A stretch of DNA of 64,000 nt from NCBI GenBank assembly GCA_013396915.1, contig VWZL01000357.1, forward strand, positions 62,001 through 126,000, given 5' to 3'. Numbering within the stretch: position 1 is the stretch's first letter; the number at the start of each line of letters is the position of its first letter. This DNA is from Stercorarius parasiticus. Taxonomy: Eukaryota > Chordata > Aves > Charadriiformes > Stercorariidae. Shown piece after piece: positions 19,053-30,956 of the stretch. Below the pieces are notes generated by a model. That model was not told the origin of the DNA. It did not search any database and was given only the letters and a program-made list of their open reading frames with translations. Both the position numbers and the translations under genes were made by a program.

Positions 19053-19110
19053 CTAGCCATGCTAAAACCAGCCTTTAGCATGGCTAAAACCTAGCTATGC
19101 TAAAACCAGC
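19053..19110. repeat. Perfect 13-bp-stem hairpin overlapping a 20-bp direct repeat
   Basis: TAGCCATGCTAAA (19054-19066) and TTTAGCATGGCTA (19074-19086) form a perfect inverted repeat with a 7-nt loop. The 20-bp segment 19053-19072 is repeated directly at 19091-19110 with one mismatch. No function is evident; it lies in GLRA2 intron 2. Confidence 0.8.
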
Positions 19111-22072
19111 AGTTTTAAAAGAAACACAATTAAAGGGATCCTTGCATAATTGCGGCAAAAATGTTTCTGCATGGCAACATGCAATCCTAGGGCAAGGGCT
19201 GAATATCATTTCCTTAGCTACATTTTTGTAGTTGAAGAAAAATTTAAAAAAGCCCTAACAAACCCGATATCCTGTGGGTAAGGATCCTCATGCAACATCT
19301 AACTGTGCAGTGAAATGTGTGTACACAGCTTCACCTGAAAGCAGCATAAAGTTGTAGATGTGTTTCAAGGCAGAAGCATACCTCTCATAACGGATGGGTG
19401 CACATTCCAGGCAAGCTGTATTTAGGGAGTGCAATGGCCTGGCCACATCCAAAAACTGTCCACATAGCCTTCCTCCTGCTACAGTGAATCTTCAGCCCAC
19501 GTCCTACAATGGGAATGAACTGATAGTGTGCACTTCCTTATTACATGCCATCGTGCCTGAATGGGATTTGAGTCTCCATCGGACATTGCCCTTTGAGGAT
19601 CAAACTGTGTGGAAACTTGCCCAGTACAGGATACTCACTGCACCTGACTTCATGGCCAGTAGTGGTCAGCAACTTAAGTCTGGCTTTGGGAAGGTTGTTA
19701 ACTACTGGAGAACAAATCACTGCAGCCCCCCAGCCTATCTTAGGTATGCTTCTCAATGTTTATATGTATTTACAGGTTGTTTTTCCAGCAGGTATTTATG
19801 GTGAAGTGTCATGTCTAGATTAAGGTCGACTACTGCAGACAGTTCCTCTTCTTAGCACGTACATAGAAGCTGCTTTTATTTACTTAGCCTGATGCTGTTA
19901 ATTTCACCCTTAAATGTCATTCAGTGTTTTCCATTCATGCCTTTTTAAGCATTCCATTAGTGGTCAACTCAGGGGCCAAATAAGTAAGCAAAGGGCTTGA
20001 ACACATGGGAAAAACTGACCCTTGTTGCCAAGGAGTTAAAGTATTAAAGTGTATAAGCCATTTCCTGTAACAGTTGTCAAGCTAATTTTCAGTAAATTAC
20101 TTAGTCCGTGTGTTTATTATTCGGATATAAACCCACTGACTCGGCATGAAAATGACATTACACCACTGTAATCACAGACTAATCTTTTACAACTACAATC
20201 ACTACACCCCCAAACTGCAACCCTCTAACAAGACTTCCCTGACTTCATAAACTGCAGCTTTTGAGCAAGTTAATTCACACCGCATTGCACTGTCCAGCGA
20301 TGAGGGTAACATTAATGGGCACTGTTGCTGCATGCCTCCATGTAACTCCATAAAAATAAGAATATTCTTTAGCAAATAATGGCTTAATGGGAAAGAATGC
20401 ACTTAAAACATAGAATGAAATTCAATACAAAAGAAAATCAGTATCGTCTTCATTGCAGACATTTTCCATGCCAAAAGATAACACTCTTCTGGAGCTCTTG
20501 GTGACAGACTCCCCTTCTCTCCACCCGGTGCATGACAGCCAGTCTATTACTTAAAGAATTTGGCATAAAGGACATAGTAGTGCCTATAGATAAATAGTTT
20601 TCTCTATGTGATCATTTCTAGCTTATGTTTAGGTTTTAAGTGCTTTTAGAAGACGAACGTGTTAAAAAGTGGAAATAATTCAGTAACCTCTGCAGGTCAA
20701 CACCTGCTAGGAAATTTTAAATTCAAGCTGGCTTTCCATTAGCCCCACGTCTCATGTTGTGATTAAGTTGTAGATTGATCCCTTATATCATGGCAGTGCA
20801 CACAGTGCCCTTGAGGGAATCTGAGCTAAATATACACTAATCTAAGATACCACTTCACCATCCCTGGTTTCCACCAGTGCGAAAGAACATTCTTGGCTAG
20901 TTTTCTAACACCGGTGCCCTATGCTGCTATTTCTAGTGTTGTTGAGGAAAGCAAAGTGAGCAGTGGAGAAAGTACAAGGCATCACTCTGATTTGTTGTTG
21001 ATGGTTTTTACCACTAAAAAATGTAACATTAATATAAATCGGGTAAAAAGTACATCATGCAGGTTTCACTTTTCCTTATTTTACAGAAACCGTGCTCAAC
21101 TGACATTACAATTGAGGAAGAAACAGCACGTCAACTCATAGGACCATGAGTGTATGTTTGCTGTCAACAGAAAGACTCAGGGACTTCAATTAGTATTAGA
21201 TTGCAGTCTTCATATTTACATTTAAAAGTATTCCCCTCTGTGTCCTTATACAAATTATTAGCCTATTCAAATTCAATAATAGCTAAGTGTAAGATAAAAA
21301 AGTATGCATTAAGTATCTGACAGACAGTGATTAAAGAAAGGAAATTTTGAGAGCTGTCACTCTGGCACTTCTCTCTGGCTGTTCATCAGAGGGTCAGTCC
21401 CTCTCGGTGCCTGGTCATTTTCTATACTATCACTTGGTGTGTCAAGAAGAATCAGAAATGTGCTCCTCTGCTTTCAAATGATTGTATAGGACAGAAAGGT
21501 ACGAAAAAAGAAAGGACTTTTCAGTATACAGTACTTCTGTAAAAAAAAAAAACAAAAACAACAACAAAAAACCAAACTGTTTTTGATGTCTAAACATTTC
21601 TATATTCACATGTTTCTCTCCCACTATCTTCCTGAATTTTCTAATTCGCAAGAGCAAGTTAGGGAAAAACAGTAACTAATGATGAAATGCTTTATCTGGA
21701 TAAAACACCTTGTTCCCATAAGTAGCATTTTCCTCTCTCTTTAGAATGCATAGCCTTTAGTCCACAAATTAATCAAATAGCTCCTGTTTTCCAATAATTC
21801 AGACTAGTCATAAAAGTATATTTAATTATTGAATAATCAGTGGTGTAAGATAAATGGGTTCTACTCAGTTGCCTTTCTATGAAAGGCAGACTTTTCTGAC
21901 ACTTTAAAATGCCCACAGTGGACTTGGAGAAAGCTATGTAACTGGTCTAAAGCAGAAAAAAGCTAGATAAATGCATGAGTAGTGGCACAACTATCTTGAT
22001 CCACAATGTCTTTTGTGAAACACAGGAGTAAAATATTAACCCAGACTACATGTAAAGCCAGATAACAGATCC

Positions 22073-25000
22073 CTAGTTTAAACCATTGCCCCTGCAGACC
22101 TCTTTTATGCTTAAAAGTTCTTGCCCTAAAATACAAAAACTGTTATAAATTAGGTAATCATTCAACATTTCATACATCCATCCATTTATATGATTTAGAA
22201 TATTAGTATTGTACAATAGCCCATATCCCCAAAAAGATCTCAGATTATTAGAAACTGAAACAATTTGTATTATGATCACAATAAGGACTCAGCACAAAAA
22301 ATACCTTTATAATACTTAACTCTATGAAAGATAAATTTATTTTGACCTCTTTGCAGCTGTACTTCTTATTCTTTAAAAGGAAAAAAATGCAATATAGAAA
22401 AATAAGTATTTGCAATTTTTTTTAAAAAGTTAAGACTTGGTCAACTAGAACATGGGTGTGCATCATATTGACTAATAAAAACGGTTGTCAGCTGACAAGG
22501 TTTTGACTGGTGGTTTGAAGTTCAAAACTGCATGACTTAACTCTCTAGTTCTGAACTCTGAGATACAAAATACCCTTCAAAGGAACATAGCAAAGAACAA
22601 AAAAACCTTTCGGAGCCCTCAGCAGAAGACTGAGAACTATGGGAGAGCTCAGAGATGTGAAGTTATGAAAAAATGCTGAAGATCTGTTTATCAGTTCAAA
22701 TAGCTGCAAAGTATCATCCTGCTCTGGAAAGTGACTTAATAAAACTAATCAAAGATAAGAAATGGCAGATTCCTTGCCATTAAGGGTTCATAGGTGCCAT
22801 CAGGCAGGAGCTTCACTTTGGTAACACAAACAAACCACGGGACTTGGAGGGGAGCAGTGTCTGTCAAACAGCTCAGCATGCACCATACAGCGTCCTGCAC
22901 ACCATACCTGCTCTACCCGCTCAAACATCAGGTGAGCAAAGCTGTGAATTTGTCTCCTCCTGTTTTTTTCATTAAATGGTTTTAGACACGTACAGAGGGG
23001 CAATAAAGAGCTGTCTTTAAGCTGTCCTGTGTACAGGGGCTGCTACTATGCCTGCTTTTATCTGACCTTCAAGAGATGAGGCAGAAGTCTTCTTTTAATT
23101 TTTAGCATTCCTCCCATACAAAGGGCAAGAAAAGTTCTTAATGATTGCTGCCTTACTCAGCTCAGGCAATTTCTGCCTTCATGTGGCTTCTCTAAAACTT
23201 CACTGATACTCACGCAAATGCACAAAATGAATGTGAGAGCCTAATGCAATATCACTTACAACAAACTAATATGGACCCCAGTTCAGGAACTCAATAAGCA
23301 CTCTGAAAACTATTCTGAAATCAAAACTTAAGACTTTCCTGACTAGAGAATTTTTAACTTGTCATTTTCCAAACCTTTGGATCTGAAAGCCATACTAGGT
23401 TCCTCCTCACTCAGGCATAGGAAGCAGTCAAAAAAGGCACTTTGTTCAACATCTTGTAATTTGCGCATGTGGTACAGGGAGAAGAAATTGATCTTTGATC
23501 TAAATTTAATTAAACACTTTTCTCATTGACATACGAGATTCTTCTTTCCAAACAGTTAATTCACTGGTTAAGAAGTGATTATCTTTTCCAGTCGTTATCA
23601 ACTTTCACAGCACTGCTAATAAGGCTCAATACAGGAAAACATGCATTTTGATGACCAAAGCTGATAGATATGAATGCAAATGCACATTGGCATCAAATTT
23701 GTTAAGGAAGCATTTTATCAGTTTTCAAAGTAAAACCGCATTCTGAGCTATAAATTGGTATAGAAGAGCCAGTTTGGGCGGAATTATAGGGCTCTCCAGA
23801 AATGCTAAATATTTGCAATGAAAACTTCTCTCTCAACTCCTTTCATTCAAAGCCACAAGACATTCTGTGCTCACTTCCATAGAGATTTACAGGACGACAG
23901 CAAGGAAAACTTGTTGTGAATAGTAATGGTTGCAAAAGAAGCCTCCAGTCCACAGCCTCTTTGTCTAAATTTTGGAAAAGGAGGGAGTCATGGAAGTGAC
24001 AAACAGAATATGGCTTCTATGTTTTGTAGGGATTCTGAGAAATTGCCTCCTATCATTCAGTCAATGTTCACAGGATAAAATCTGCTGTGTGCATAACTTG
24101 AGTCCTATCTCCCTACTTTGGGGAAGAAGATTTTACTTTCTTTAAGTAGAACAAAAGCATAGACCATAAAGAAGATAACAGCTCAGCATGGAAGCATTGA
24201 AGATATTGTCTTCATGGCTGAAAAAATTCAGGAACAAGTCATCTTGATTGCTTTTAGTGAGGAACCTGGAACCCTATTTACTATGTGGAATTAGTGAGGT
24301 CTTCAGAAGCAGCCTCTGACAGCTAAACGTTATTGCGGTGTGAAAAGAGTGCTTTCAAACTCTGGAGCCTTATTACCTACACTGTTCTCCTAGTCCTCTC
24401 CATGCATCAACTATTCTCCATGACACTATCACACTGGAAAACTGAAGCTGTTGAAAAGAAAATCAGAACCTAGATGTAAAACCCTCAAACCTATAATTTG
24501 CCCAAAACATAATTGATTAATCAATGAGATGTCTTAAAAAAACTTACCTTTAAAATTTGGTCTGATCCTAGCATCATACCCCGATGTCCTTCCCATCAAT
24601 TTGTCCAAAAAATCTGAAGGAGACAGGGTCTGTGAGGGGGATTTTCCAGATCTTGAATCATGTTCTTTACAGAAAGTCGTCCTAAATAAATTATTAGCCA
24701 CCATTAGCTAATATTTAGCTTGTATTGTATTCAAATCATGGAGAAATTATAGCACTAAATAAAATTGTTTCAATTCAGTGCATGAAGTAATTAATATTTT
24801 TATAGAACAACCTAGTCTATTTTTCATCTGAAATCTCTATTCTAGAAATGAAAATGAGTTTAAGGTAGTATGCATGGATACAATTTGCTATTCAGAAAAA
24901 AAGTTCAGCTTTAAAAAGAAATTTATTACATCTTTAAGACTTTAGAAGATTCAATTTGCTCTTCATCTTAATGTGTAGAGCAATCTTACAGGGTCTTTGA

Positions 25001-25453
25001 TATCCTGTTTCATACCATTGCTTTAATTACCTGTATGCAGTTAGAACTATATGTTAACACTGGTTTGAGGTGGTTTTAAACTTCCAAAAAATAGCAGGCG
25101 GTACTCACCAAACAACACTGAAAAATATTGGGTTTGTTAATGCTGGGAAGGATATAGATGCAAAGAAAATATTCTTTACAGATGCTGCCCAACAAAGATT
25201 TAAGTGATGCTAGTGAAGGTCTGGATTCTTACCCAACAAGGCAAAAAAAGGGTTCCAGAGTCAGTCACGTCTGCTCTTACGGTTTTTTTTTACCAATGAA
25301 CATCGAGTAATAAAATTTATCAGTAATATTACCAGCTGGCACTTATATGGAAGCTCTTGGAACACATGTCTGTTTTCAGGATTTAAGAACAAACTTCTGG
25401 TACCATATCATGCATGCGAAACACTGTGTACATAGCATATTATGTGTTGCAAG
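22073..25453. repeat. Near-identical 3.38-kb block, copy 1
   Basis: This block matches 25722-29102 with a constant offset of 3649 bp from end to end, so there is no net insertion or deletion. I noticed three differences, all transitions: 23000 G/26649 A, 23468 T/27117 C and 24530 T/28179 C. It contains GLRA2 exon 2 (24548-24681). At its right end the match stops at an N (25454). The constant offset, very low divergence and Ns at the borders point to an assembly duplication. Confidence 0.97.
24548..24681 (-). CDS. GLRA2: GLRA2 exon 2 (assembled copy 1)
   Basis: This 134-bp exon encodes the N-terminal part of mature glycine receptor alpha-2. On the minus strand it follows acceptor TTATTTAG and ends at donor GTAAGT. 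Its first base completes the split Arg codon of exon 1 and its last base starts the split Gly codon of exon 3. The product reads [13 protein letters not shown], then [18 protein letters not shown], then [13 protein letters not shown], as expected for alpha-2. It probably spans the signal-peptide junction and the start of the ligand-binding domain. The same exon is assembled again at 28197-28330. Because 134 is not a multiple of three, a transcript with both would shift frame. Confidence 0.96.
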
Positions 25454-25721
25454 NGGGGGGGGATTGTGTATCTATACGCAAATATAAATAAATTAGGTAT
25501 ACGTATGAGCATCTGAAATGAGAAGCAAATATCAAATCCTTTACCCCTTTACGAAAGCACCAGAATTGTTAAAAGGCAAGGTGATAGTAAATTCTCGTGG
25601 TGTGATTCCCCGCGCTTTTTAAGGTTCCATTTACAGGAGGGGGCTGCTTCTTTTTGCTTTTGTCAATGGCATGGTACCATTAAAAAATATCTTTAATTTT
25701 TAATACATAATAGATGATATN
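25454..25721. other. Misplaced fragment between the two block copies
   Basis: This segment is bounded by an N at each end. It begins with eight Gs and ends in a 29-bp sequence (25692-25720) that recurs at 29384-29412, just after the third N. The simplest reading is that it really belongs next to 29383, after the G-run that ends at 29382, and was inserted here by the assembler. Confidence 0.85.
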
Positions 25722-28700
25722 CTAGTTTAAACCATTGCCCCTGCAGACCTCTTTTATGCTTAAAAGTTCTTGCCCTAAAATACAAAAACTGTTATAAATT
25801 AGGTAATCATTCAACATTTCATACATCCATCCATTTATATGATTTAGAATATTAGTATTGTACAATAGCCCATATCCCCAAAAAGATCTCAGATTATTAG
25901 AAACTGAAACAATTTGTATTATGATCACAATAAGGACTCAGCACAAAAAATACCTTTATAATACTTAACTCTATGAAAGATAAATTTATTTTGACCTCTT
26001 TGCAGCTGTACTTCTTATTCTTTAAAAGGAAAAAAATGCAATATAGAAAAATAAGTATTTGCAATTTTTTTTAAAAAGTTAAGACTTGGTCAACTAGAAC
26101 ATGGGTGTGCATCATATTGACTAATAAAAACGGTTGTCAGCTGACAAGGTTTTGACTGGTGGTTTGAAGTTCAAAACTGCATGACTTAACTCTCTAGTTC
26201 TGAACTCTGAGATACAAAATACCCTTCAAAGGAACATAGCAAAGAACAAAAAAACCTTTCGGAGCCCTCAGCAGAAGACTGAGAACTATGGGAGAGCTCA
26301 GAGATGTGAAGTTATGAAAAAATGCTGAAGATCTGTTTATCAGTTCAAATAGCTGCAAAGTATCATCCTGCTCTGGAAAGTGACTTAATAAAACTAATCA
26401 AAGATAAGAAATGGCAGATTCCTTGCCATTAAGGGTTCATAGGTGCCATCAGGCAGGAGCTTCACTTTGGTAACACAAACAAACCACGGGACTTGGAGGG
26501 GAGCAGTGTCTGTCAAACAGCTCAGCATGCACCATACAGCGTCCTGCACACCATACCTGCTCTACCCGCTCAAACATCAGGTGAGCAAAGCTGTGAATTT
26601 GTCTCCTCCTGTTTTTTTCATTAAATGGTTTTAGACACGTACAGAGGGACAATAAAGAGCTGTCTTTAAGCTGTCCTGTGTACAGGGGCTGCTACTATGC
26701 CTGCTTTTATCTGACCTTCAAGAGATGAGGCAGAAGTCTTCTTTTAATTTTTAGCATTCCTCCCATACAAAGGGCAAGAAAAGTTCTTAATGATTGCTGC
26801 CTTACTCAGCTCAGGCAATTTCTGCCTTCATGTGGCTTCTCTAAAACTTCACTGATACTCACGCAAATGCACAAAATGAATGTGAGAGCCTAATGCAATA
26901 TCACTTACAACAAACTAATATGGACCCCAGTTCAGGAACTCAATAAGCACTCTGAAAACTATTCTGAAATCAAAACTTAAGACTTTCCTGACTAGAGAAT
27001 TTTTAACTTGTCATTTTCCAAACCTTTGGATCTGAAAGCCATACTAGGTTCCTCCTCACTCAGGCATAGGAAGCAGTCAAAAAAGGCACTTTGTTCAACA
27101 TCTTGTAATTTGCGCACGTGGTACAGGGAGAAGAAATTGATCTTTGATCTAAATTTAATTAAACACTTTTCTCATTGACATACGAGATTCTTCTTTCCAA
27201 ACAGTTAATTCACTGGTTAAGAAGTGATTATCTTTTCCAGTCGTTATCAACTTTCACAGCACTGCTAATAAGGCTCAATACAGGAAAACATGCATTTTGA
27301 TGACCAAAGCTGATAGATATGAATGCAAATGCACATTGGCATCAAATTTGTTAAGGAAGCATTTTATCAGTTTTCAAAGTAAAACCGCATTCTGAGCTAT
27401 AAATTGGTATAGAAGAGCCAGTTTGGGCGGAATTATAGGGCTCTCCAGAAATGCTAAATATTTGCAATGAAAACTTCTCTCTCAACTCCTTTCATTCAAA
27501 GCCACAAGACATTCTGTGCTCACTTCCATAGAGATTTACAGGACGACAGCAAGGAAAACTTGTTGTGAATAGTAATGGTTGCAAAAGAAGCCTCCAGTCC
27601 ACAGCCTCTTTGTCTAAATTTTGGAAAAGGAGGGAGTCATGGAAGTGACAAACAGAATATGGCTTCTATGTTTTGTAGGGATTCTGAGAAATTGCCTCCT
27701 ATCATTCAGTCAATGTTCACAGGATAAAATCTGCTGTGTGCATAACTTGAGTCCTATCTCCCTACTTTGGGGAAGAAGATTTTACTTTCTTTAAGTAGAA
27801 CAAAAGCATAGACCATAAAGAAGATAACAGCTCAGCATGGAAGCATTGAAGATATTGTCTTCATGGCTGAAAAAATTCAGGAACAAGTCATCTTGATTGC
27901 TTTTAGTGAGGAACCTGGAACCCTATTTACTATGTGGAATTAGTGAGGTCTTCAGAAGCAGCCTCTGACAGCTAAACGTTATTGCGGTGTGAAAAGAGTG
28001 CTTTCAAACTCTGGAGCCTTATTACCTACACTGTTCTCCTAGTCCTCTCCATGCATCAACTATTCTCCATGACACTATCACACTGGAAAACTGAAGCTGT
28101 TGAAAAGAAAATCAGAACCTAGATGTAAAACCCTCAAACCTATAATTTGCCCAAAACATAATTGATTAATCAATGAGACGTCTTAAAAAAACTTACCTTT
28201 AAAATTTGGTCTGATCCTAGCATCATACCCCGATGTCCTTCCCATCAATTTGTCCAAAAAATCTGAAGGAGACAGGGTCTGTGAGGGGGATTTTCCAGAT
28301 CTTGAATCATGTTCTTTACAGAAAGTCGTCCTAAATAAATTATTAGCCACCATTAGCTAATATTTAGCTTGTATTGTATTCAAATCATGGAGAAATTATA
28401 GCACTAAATAAAATTGTTTCAATTCAGTGCATGAAGTAATTAATATTTTTATAGAACAACCTAGTCTATTTTTCATCTGAAATCTCTATTCTAGAAATGA
28501 AAATGAGTTTAAGGTAGTATGCATGGATACAATTTGCTATTCAGAAAAAAAGTTCAGCTTTAAAAAGAAATTTATTACATCTTTAAGACTTTAGAAGATT
28601 CAATTTGCTCTTCATCTTAATGTGTAGAGCAATCTTACAGGGTCTTTGATATCCTGTTTCATACCATTGCTTTAATTACCTGTATGCAGTTAGAACTATA

Positions 28701-29102
28701 TGTTAACACTGGTTTGAGGTGGTTTTAAACTTCCAAAAAATAGCAGGCGGTACTCACCAAACAACACTGAAAAATATTGGGTTTGTTAATGCTGGGAAGG
28801 ATATAGATGCAAAGAAAATATTCTTTACAGATGCTGCCCAACAAAGATTTAAGTGATGCTAGTGAAGGTCTGGATTCTTACCCAACAAGGCAAAAAAAGG
28901 GTTCCAGAGTCAGTCACGTCTGCTCTTACGGTTTTTTTTTACCAATGAACATCGAGTAATAAAATTTATCAGTAATATTACCAGCTGGCACTTATATGGA
29001 AGCTCTTGGAACACATGTCTGTTTTCAGGATTTAAGAACAAACTTCTGGTACCATATCATGCATGCGAAACACTGTGTACATAGCATATTATGTGTTGCA
29101 AG
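25722..29102. repeat. Near-identical 3.38-kb block, copy 2
   Basis: This is the second copy of 22073-25453. It begins directly after an N (25721) and, unlike copy 1, continues to the right into unique sequence (29103-29382) before another N. It contains the second assembled GLRA2 exon 2. It is probably the other haplotype of the same locus. Confidence 0.97.
28197..28330 (-). CDS. GLRA2: GLRA2 exon 2 (assembled copy 2, probably a false duplicate)
   Basis: This is identical to the exon at 24548-24681 in both splice sites and in all 134 bases that I compared. Only one exon 2 is expected in a GLRA2 transcript. Tandem use of both copies would insert 134 extra bases and break the frame, so this entry should be treated as a duplicate of the same exon. 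One of the three substitutions between the blocks lies about 18 bases into the intron beyond the donor side (28179). Confidence 0.93.
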
Positions 29103-29383
29103 CACATTAAATATTGCAGAAAAAGATAATTTAAGAGTCCCTCATGGCTGTTCCCTAGGGGAAAAAAGAAAAACTAGAATGAAGTGGTCATATTTGGTGT
29201 GTAGAGGTACAGATTTCATCATAAAACATCTGGATTCTTAAACAACAAATTTCATTGTATCTATATTTCAACATAATCTCTGAGCTTTATGAGAAGTACT
29301 TCTATGACTGTGTCTTCTATACCACTCTCTGTTTAAATATTTGCCCAAAGGGAACCACTCAGTTTCAGGAGTGTTTTGGGGGN
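29103..29383. other. Continuation of the block missing from copy 1
   Basis: This AT-rich, non-coding sequence follows copy 2 and ends in a G-run and an N at 29383. Copy 1 breaks exactly where this begins. It fits as the real sequence joining the block to the misplaced fragment at 25455-25720. Confidence 0.75.
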
Positions 29384-30265
29384 TTTAATTTTTAATACAT
29401 AATAGATGATATTCCCCACCTAAGTGATAAAAACGATCAATCAAGATAATAAAAACTGTAAATTTAATCCAGTGCACTTATTTGGGATGTTCCTGTACAG
29501 ACTACTTGTTTTCATTCAGAGCCCACCAGTTATGAGTTACGTTGTGATCCCAGGCTCACGAATATAAATACTATTTCACTCTGTCACTGTATATATACCT
29601 CATTACTCACCTAAAAACATTTTATATGTGTACATGTAGACACACAGCAGTGTACAGTATAATAATGAATCTCAGCTAAAATAGTGTTTTGGTTAATAAG
29701 GCTGACCTGTTTGCTTTGTAGTGCAAAAAGTCAATAGCTGAAGCAGAAGCTCATGAAATGTTAATAAAATAATTAGAAACAACAATCATATGTACTGGTA
29801 CCTTAAGTGAGCACAATACTGTCTGATCCAGGGCTTTCCCAAAATCAGAGAATAGCTTCTCTAATTGCAAATAACTACATCCCTGACAAAACTGGTTCAT
29901 TTGTTTCCAAAGCTTGAAGAGGAGGAATCAAAGCAACTTCCTAAACAACCTCCAGTGGGAGCAGAGAATGTGCATTTTGGAAGAAAAACTGAACGAAATG
30001 GTTTTAGCTGTATTGATACTTAGTGAAAAAACATGTCTTTGAATCAGAGAAATGGAAAATAGATCATTCAAACTTGAGATTATTATTTTTCGTGTTTGTT
30101 ACCAAGCAACGAGTCTCCAAGCGTAAAAGGGATAGCCTACATAGAATGAACATGAAATACTCTCAAATATAGCAAACAAAGTAGGTTAATGTGACGTAGT
30201 ATCTTTATAGTTATGATTTCCACAACCTTTTGACAAAAATCATCACATAGAGTCATATCACCTAC

Positions 30266-30333
30266 CTGAAGTGGTTTGTCTCTAAGAAAAATGCAAACAA
30301 GGTTGTCAAAATTTTCACTAGCTGCCGGTTCAT
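30266..30333 (-). CDS. GLRA2: GLRA2 exon 1, coding part with start codon
   Basis: This is the start of the glycine receptor alpha-2 subunit. The minus strand reads M-N-R-Q-L-V-K-I-L-T, then T-L-F-A-F-F-L-E-T-N-H-F, and ends with the first two bases of an Arg codon before donor GTAGGT. The hydrophobic run from L-V-K-I to F-F-L is the core of a signal peptide that directs the subunit to the ER. I chose this ATG (30331-30333) because an in-frame TGA lies at 30430-30432 with no in-frame ATG between, the -3 base is G, and the sequence matches the known alpha-2 N-terminus. The phase fits exon 2 exactly (AG plus G gives Arg). The mature receptor is a pentameric glycine-gated chloride channel of neurons. 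Confidence 0.97.
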
Positions 30334-30559
30334 TCCTCCTGCTTTCTGTGATGATTTGGAAAATATCCCAGAAACAATTCCAGAGAGATGCAGGTAAAAA
30401 GTAAGCTGGTGCTGCCTAGATTCCCAAATTCAGCAATGATTTAATTTTCTTGACAATCAGGAAGAGAAGGTCTGGATCTCTACAAACTGGGGGTAAAAAA
30501 GAAGTGCCAGTCCTTGGAATCATGGTCAGGTCAAGCCTAGGCTCATCTCCAGCAGCCAG
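30334..30559 (-). other. GLRA2: GLRA2 5' leader region
   Basis: This sequence lies directly upstream of the start codon and is probably 5' UTR at least in part. No upstream ATG occurs in the first 97 bases. A CATCACAG preceded by a T/C-rich stretch (about 30346-30380) could act as a splice acceptor joining a non-coding exon from the CpG-rich region. A continuous leader is equally possible from sequence alone. Confidence 0.6.
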
Positions 30560-30629
30560 CACAAAAGAGACAAAGCATCAGACCTGCTCGTTCCCCCGCC
30601 TCGCTTTTGGTGATTGGGGGTGGGGTGNN

Positions 30630-30712
30630 GGAGGGAGTGAGAAAGTAGGGAAAAAAAAGAAAAAAAAAAAAAAAAGAAAAGAAAAAGAAATAAAAAGGAA
30701 AGGAAGAGGAAA
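30630..30712 (+). repeat. Polypurine tract in the promoter region
   Basis: About 80 bases of almost uninterrupted A and G on the plus strand (pyrimidine on the GLRA2 sense strand), including a run of about 16 As. Such tracts can form triplex DNA. Two unresolved bases lie next to it. Confidence 0.8.
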
Positions 30713-30880
30713 CCCAACTACCCGAGGAGCATCACACAAAAGGGAATAGCACTGAGAGCAGTGCTGCTGCTGGTATGTTTTATTCCCCTTTCGCTTTTGA
30801 AAATTAGTATTTATGAACGGTGGTGGGGCTACTGGGTCGGTTTGCTTTCCCCCTCTTTGGGCAGGGAGGCGTCGGCGCTG

Positions 30881-30956
30881 GCGGGAGGGGAGGGCTGGAG
30901 GGAAGGAGGGCTGGAGGGAGGGCTGGANNNNNNNNNNNNNNNNNNNNNNNNNNNNN
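30881..30956. repeat. GGGCTGGAGG-type G-rich repeat running into a sequence gap
   Basis: GGAGGGCTGGAGGGAAGGAGGGCTGG and similar units run directly into 29 Ns (30928-30956). The repeat probably stopped the sequencing, so the real length is unknown. Multiple GGG runs could form G-quadruplexes. Confidence 0.8.

Larger units (their letters stand above)
24682..30265 (-). other. GLRA2: GLRA2 intron 1 as assembled (contains an assembly error)
   Basis: This is the space between exon 1 (donor GTAGGT at 30260-30265) and the first assembled exon 2. It contains the second copy of exon 2 and the three N junctions, so its assembled length of about 5.6 kb is not reliable. If the duplication is false, the true intron would be about 2.2 kb. 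Outside the duplicated block (29413-30265) I see no repeat or other gene. Confidence 0.8.

Noticed and set aside
22794..26652. Short frames that occur twice with identical protein (22794-23003 and 26443-26652)
   Set aside because: The repetition comes from the duplicated block, not from conservation of a gene.
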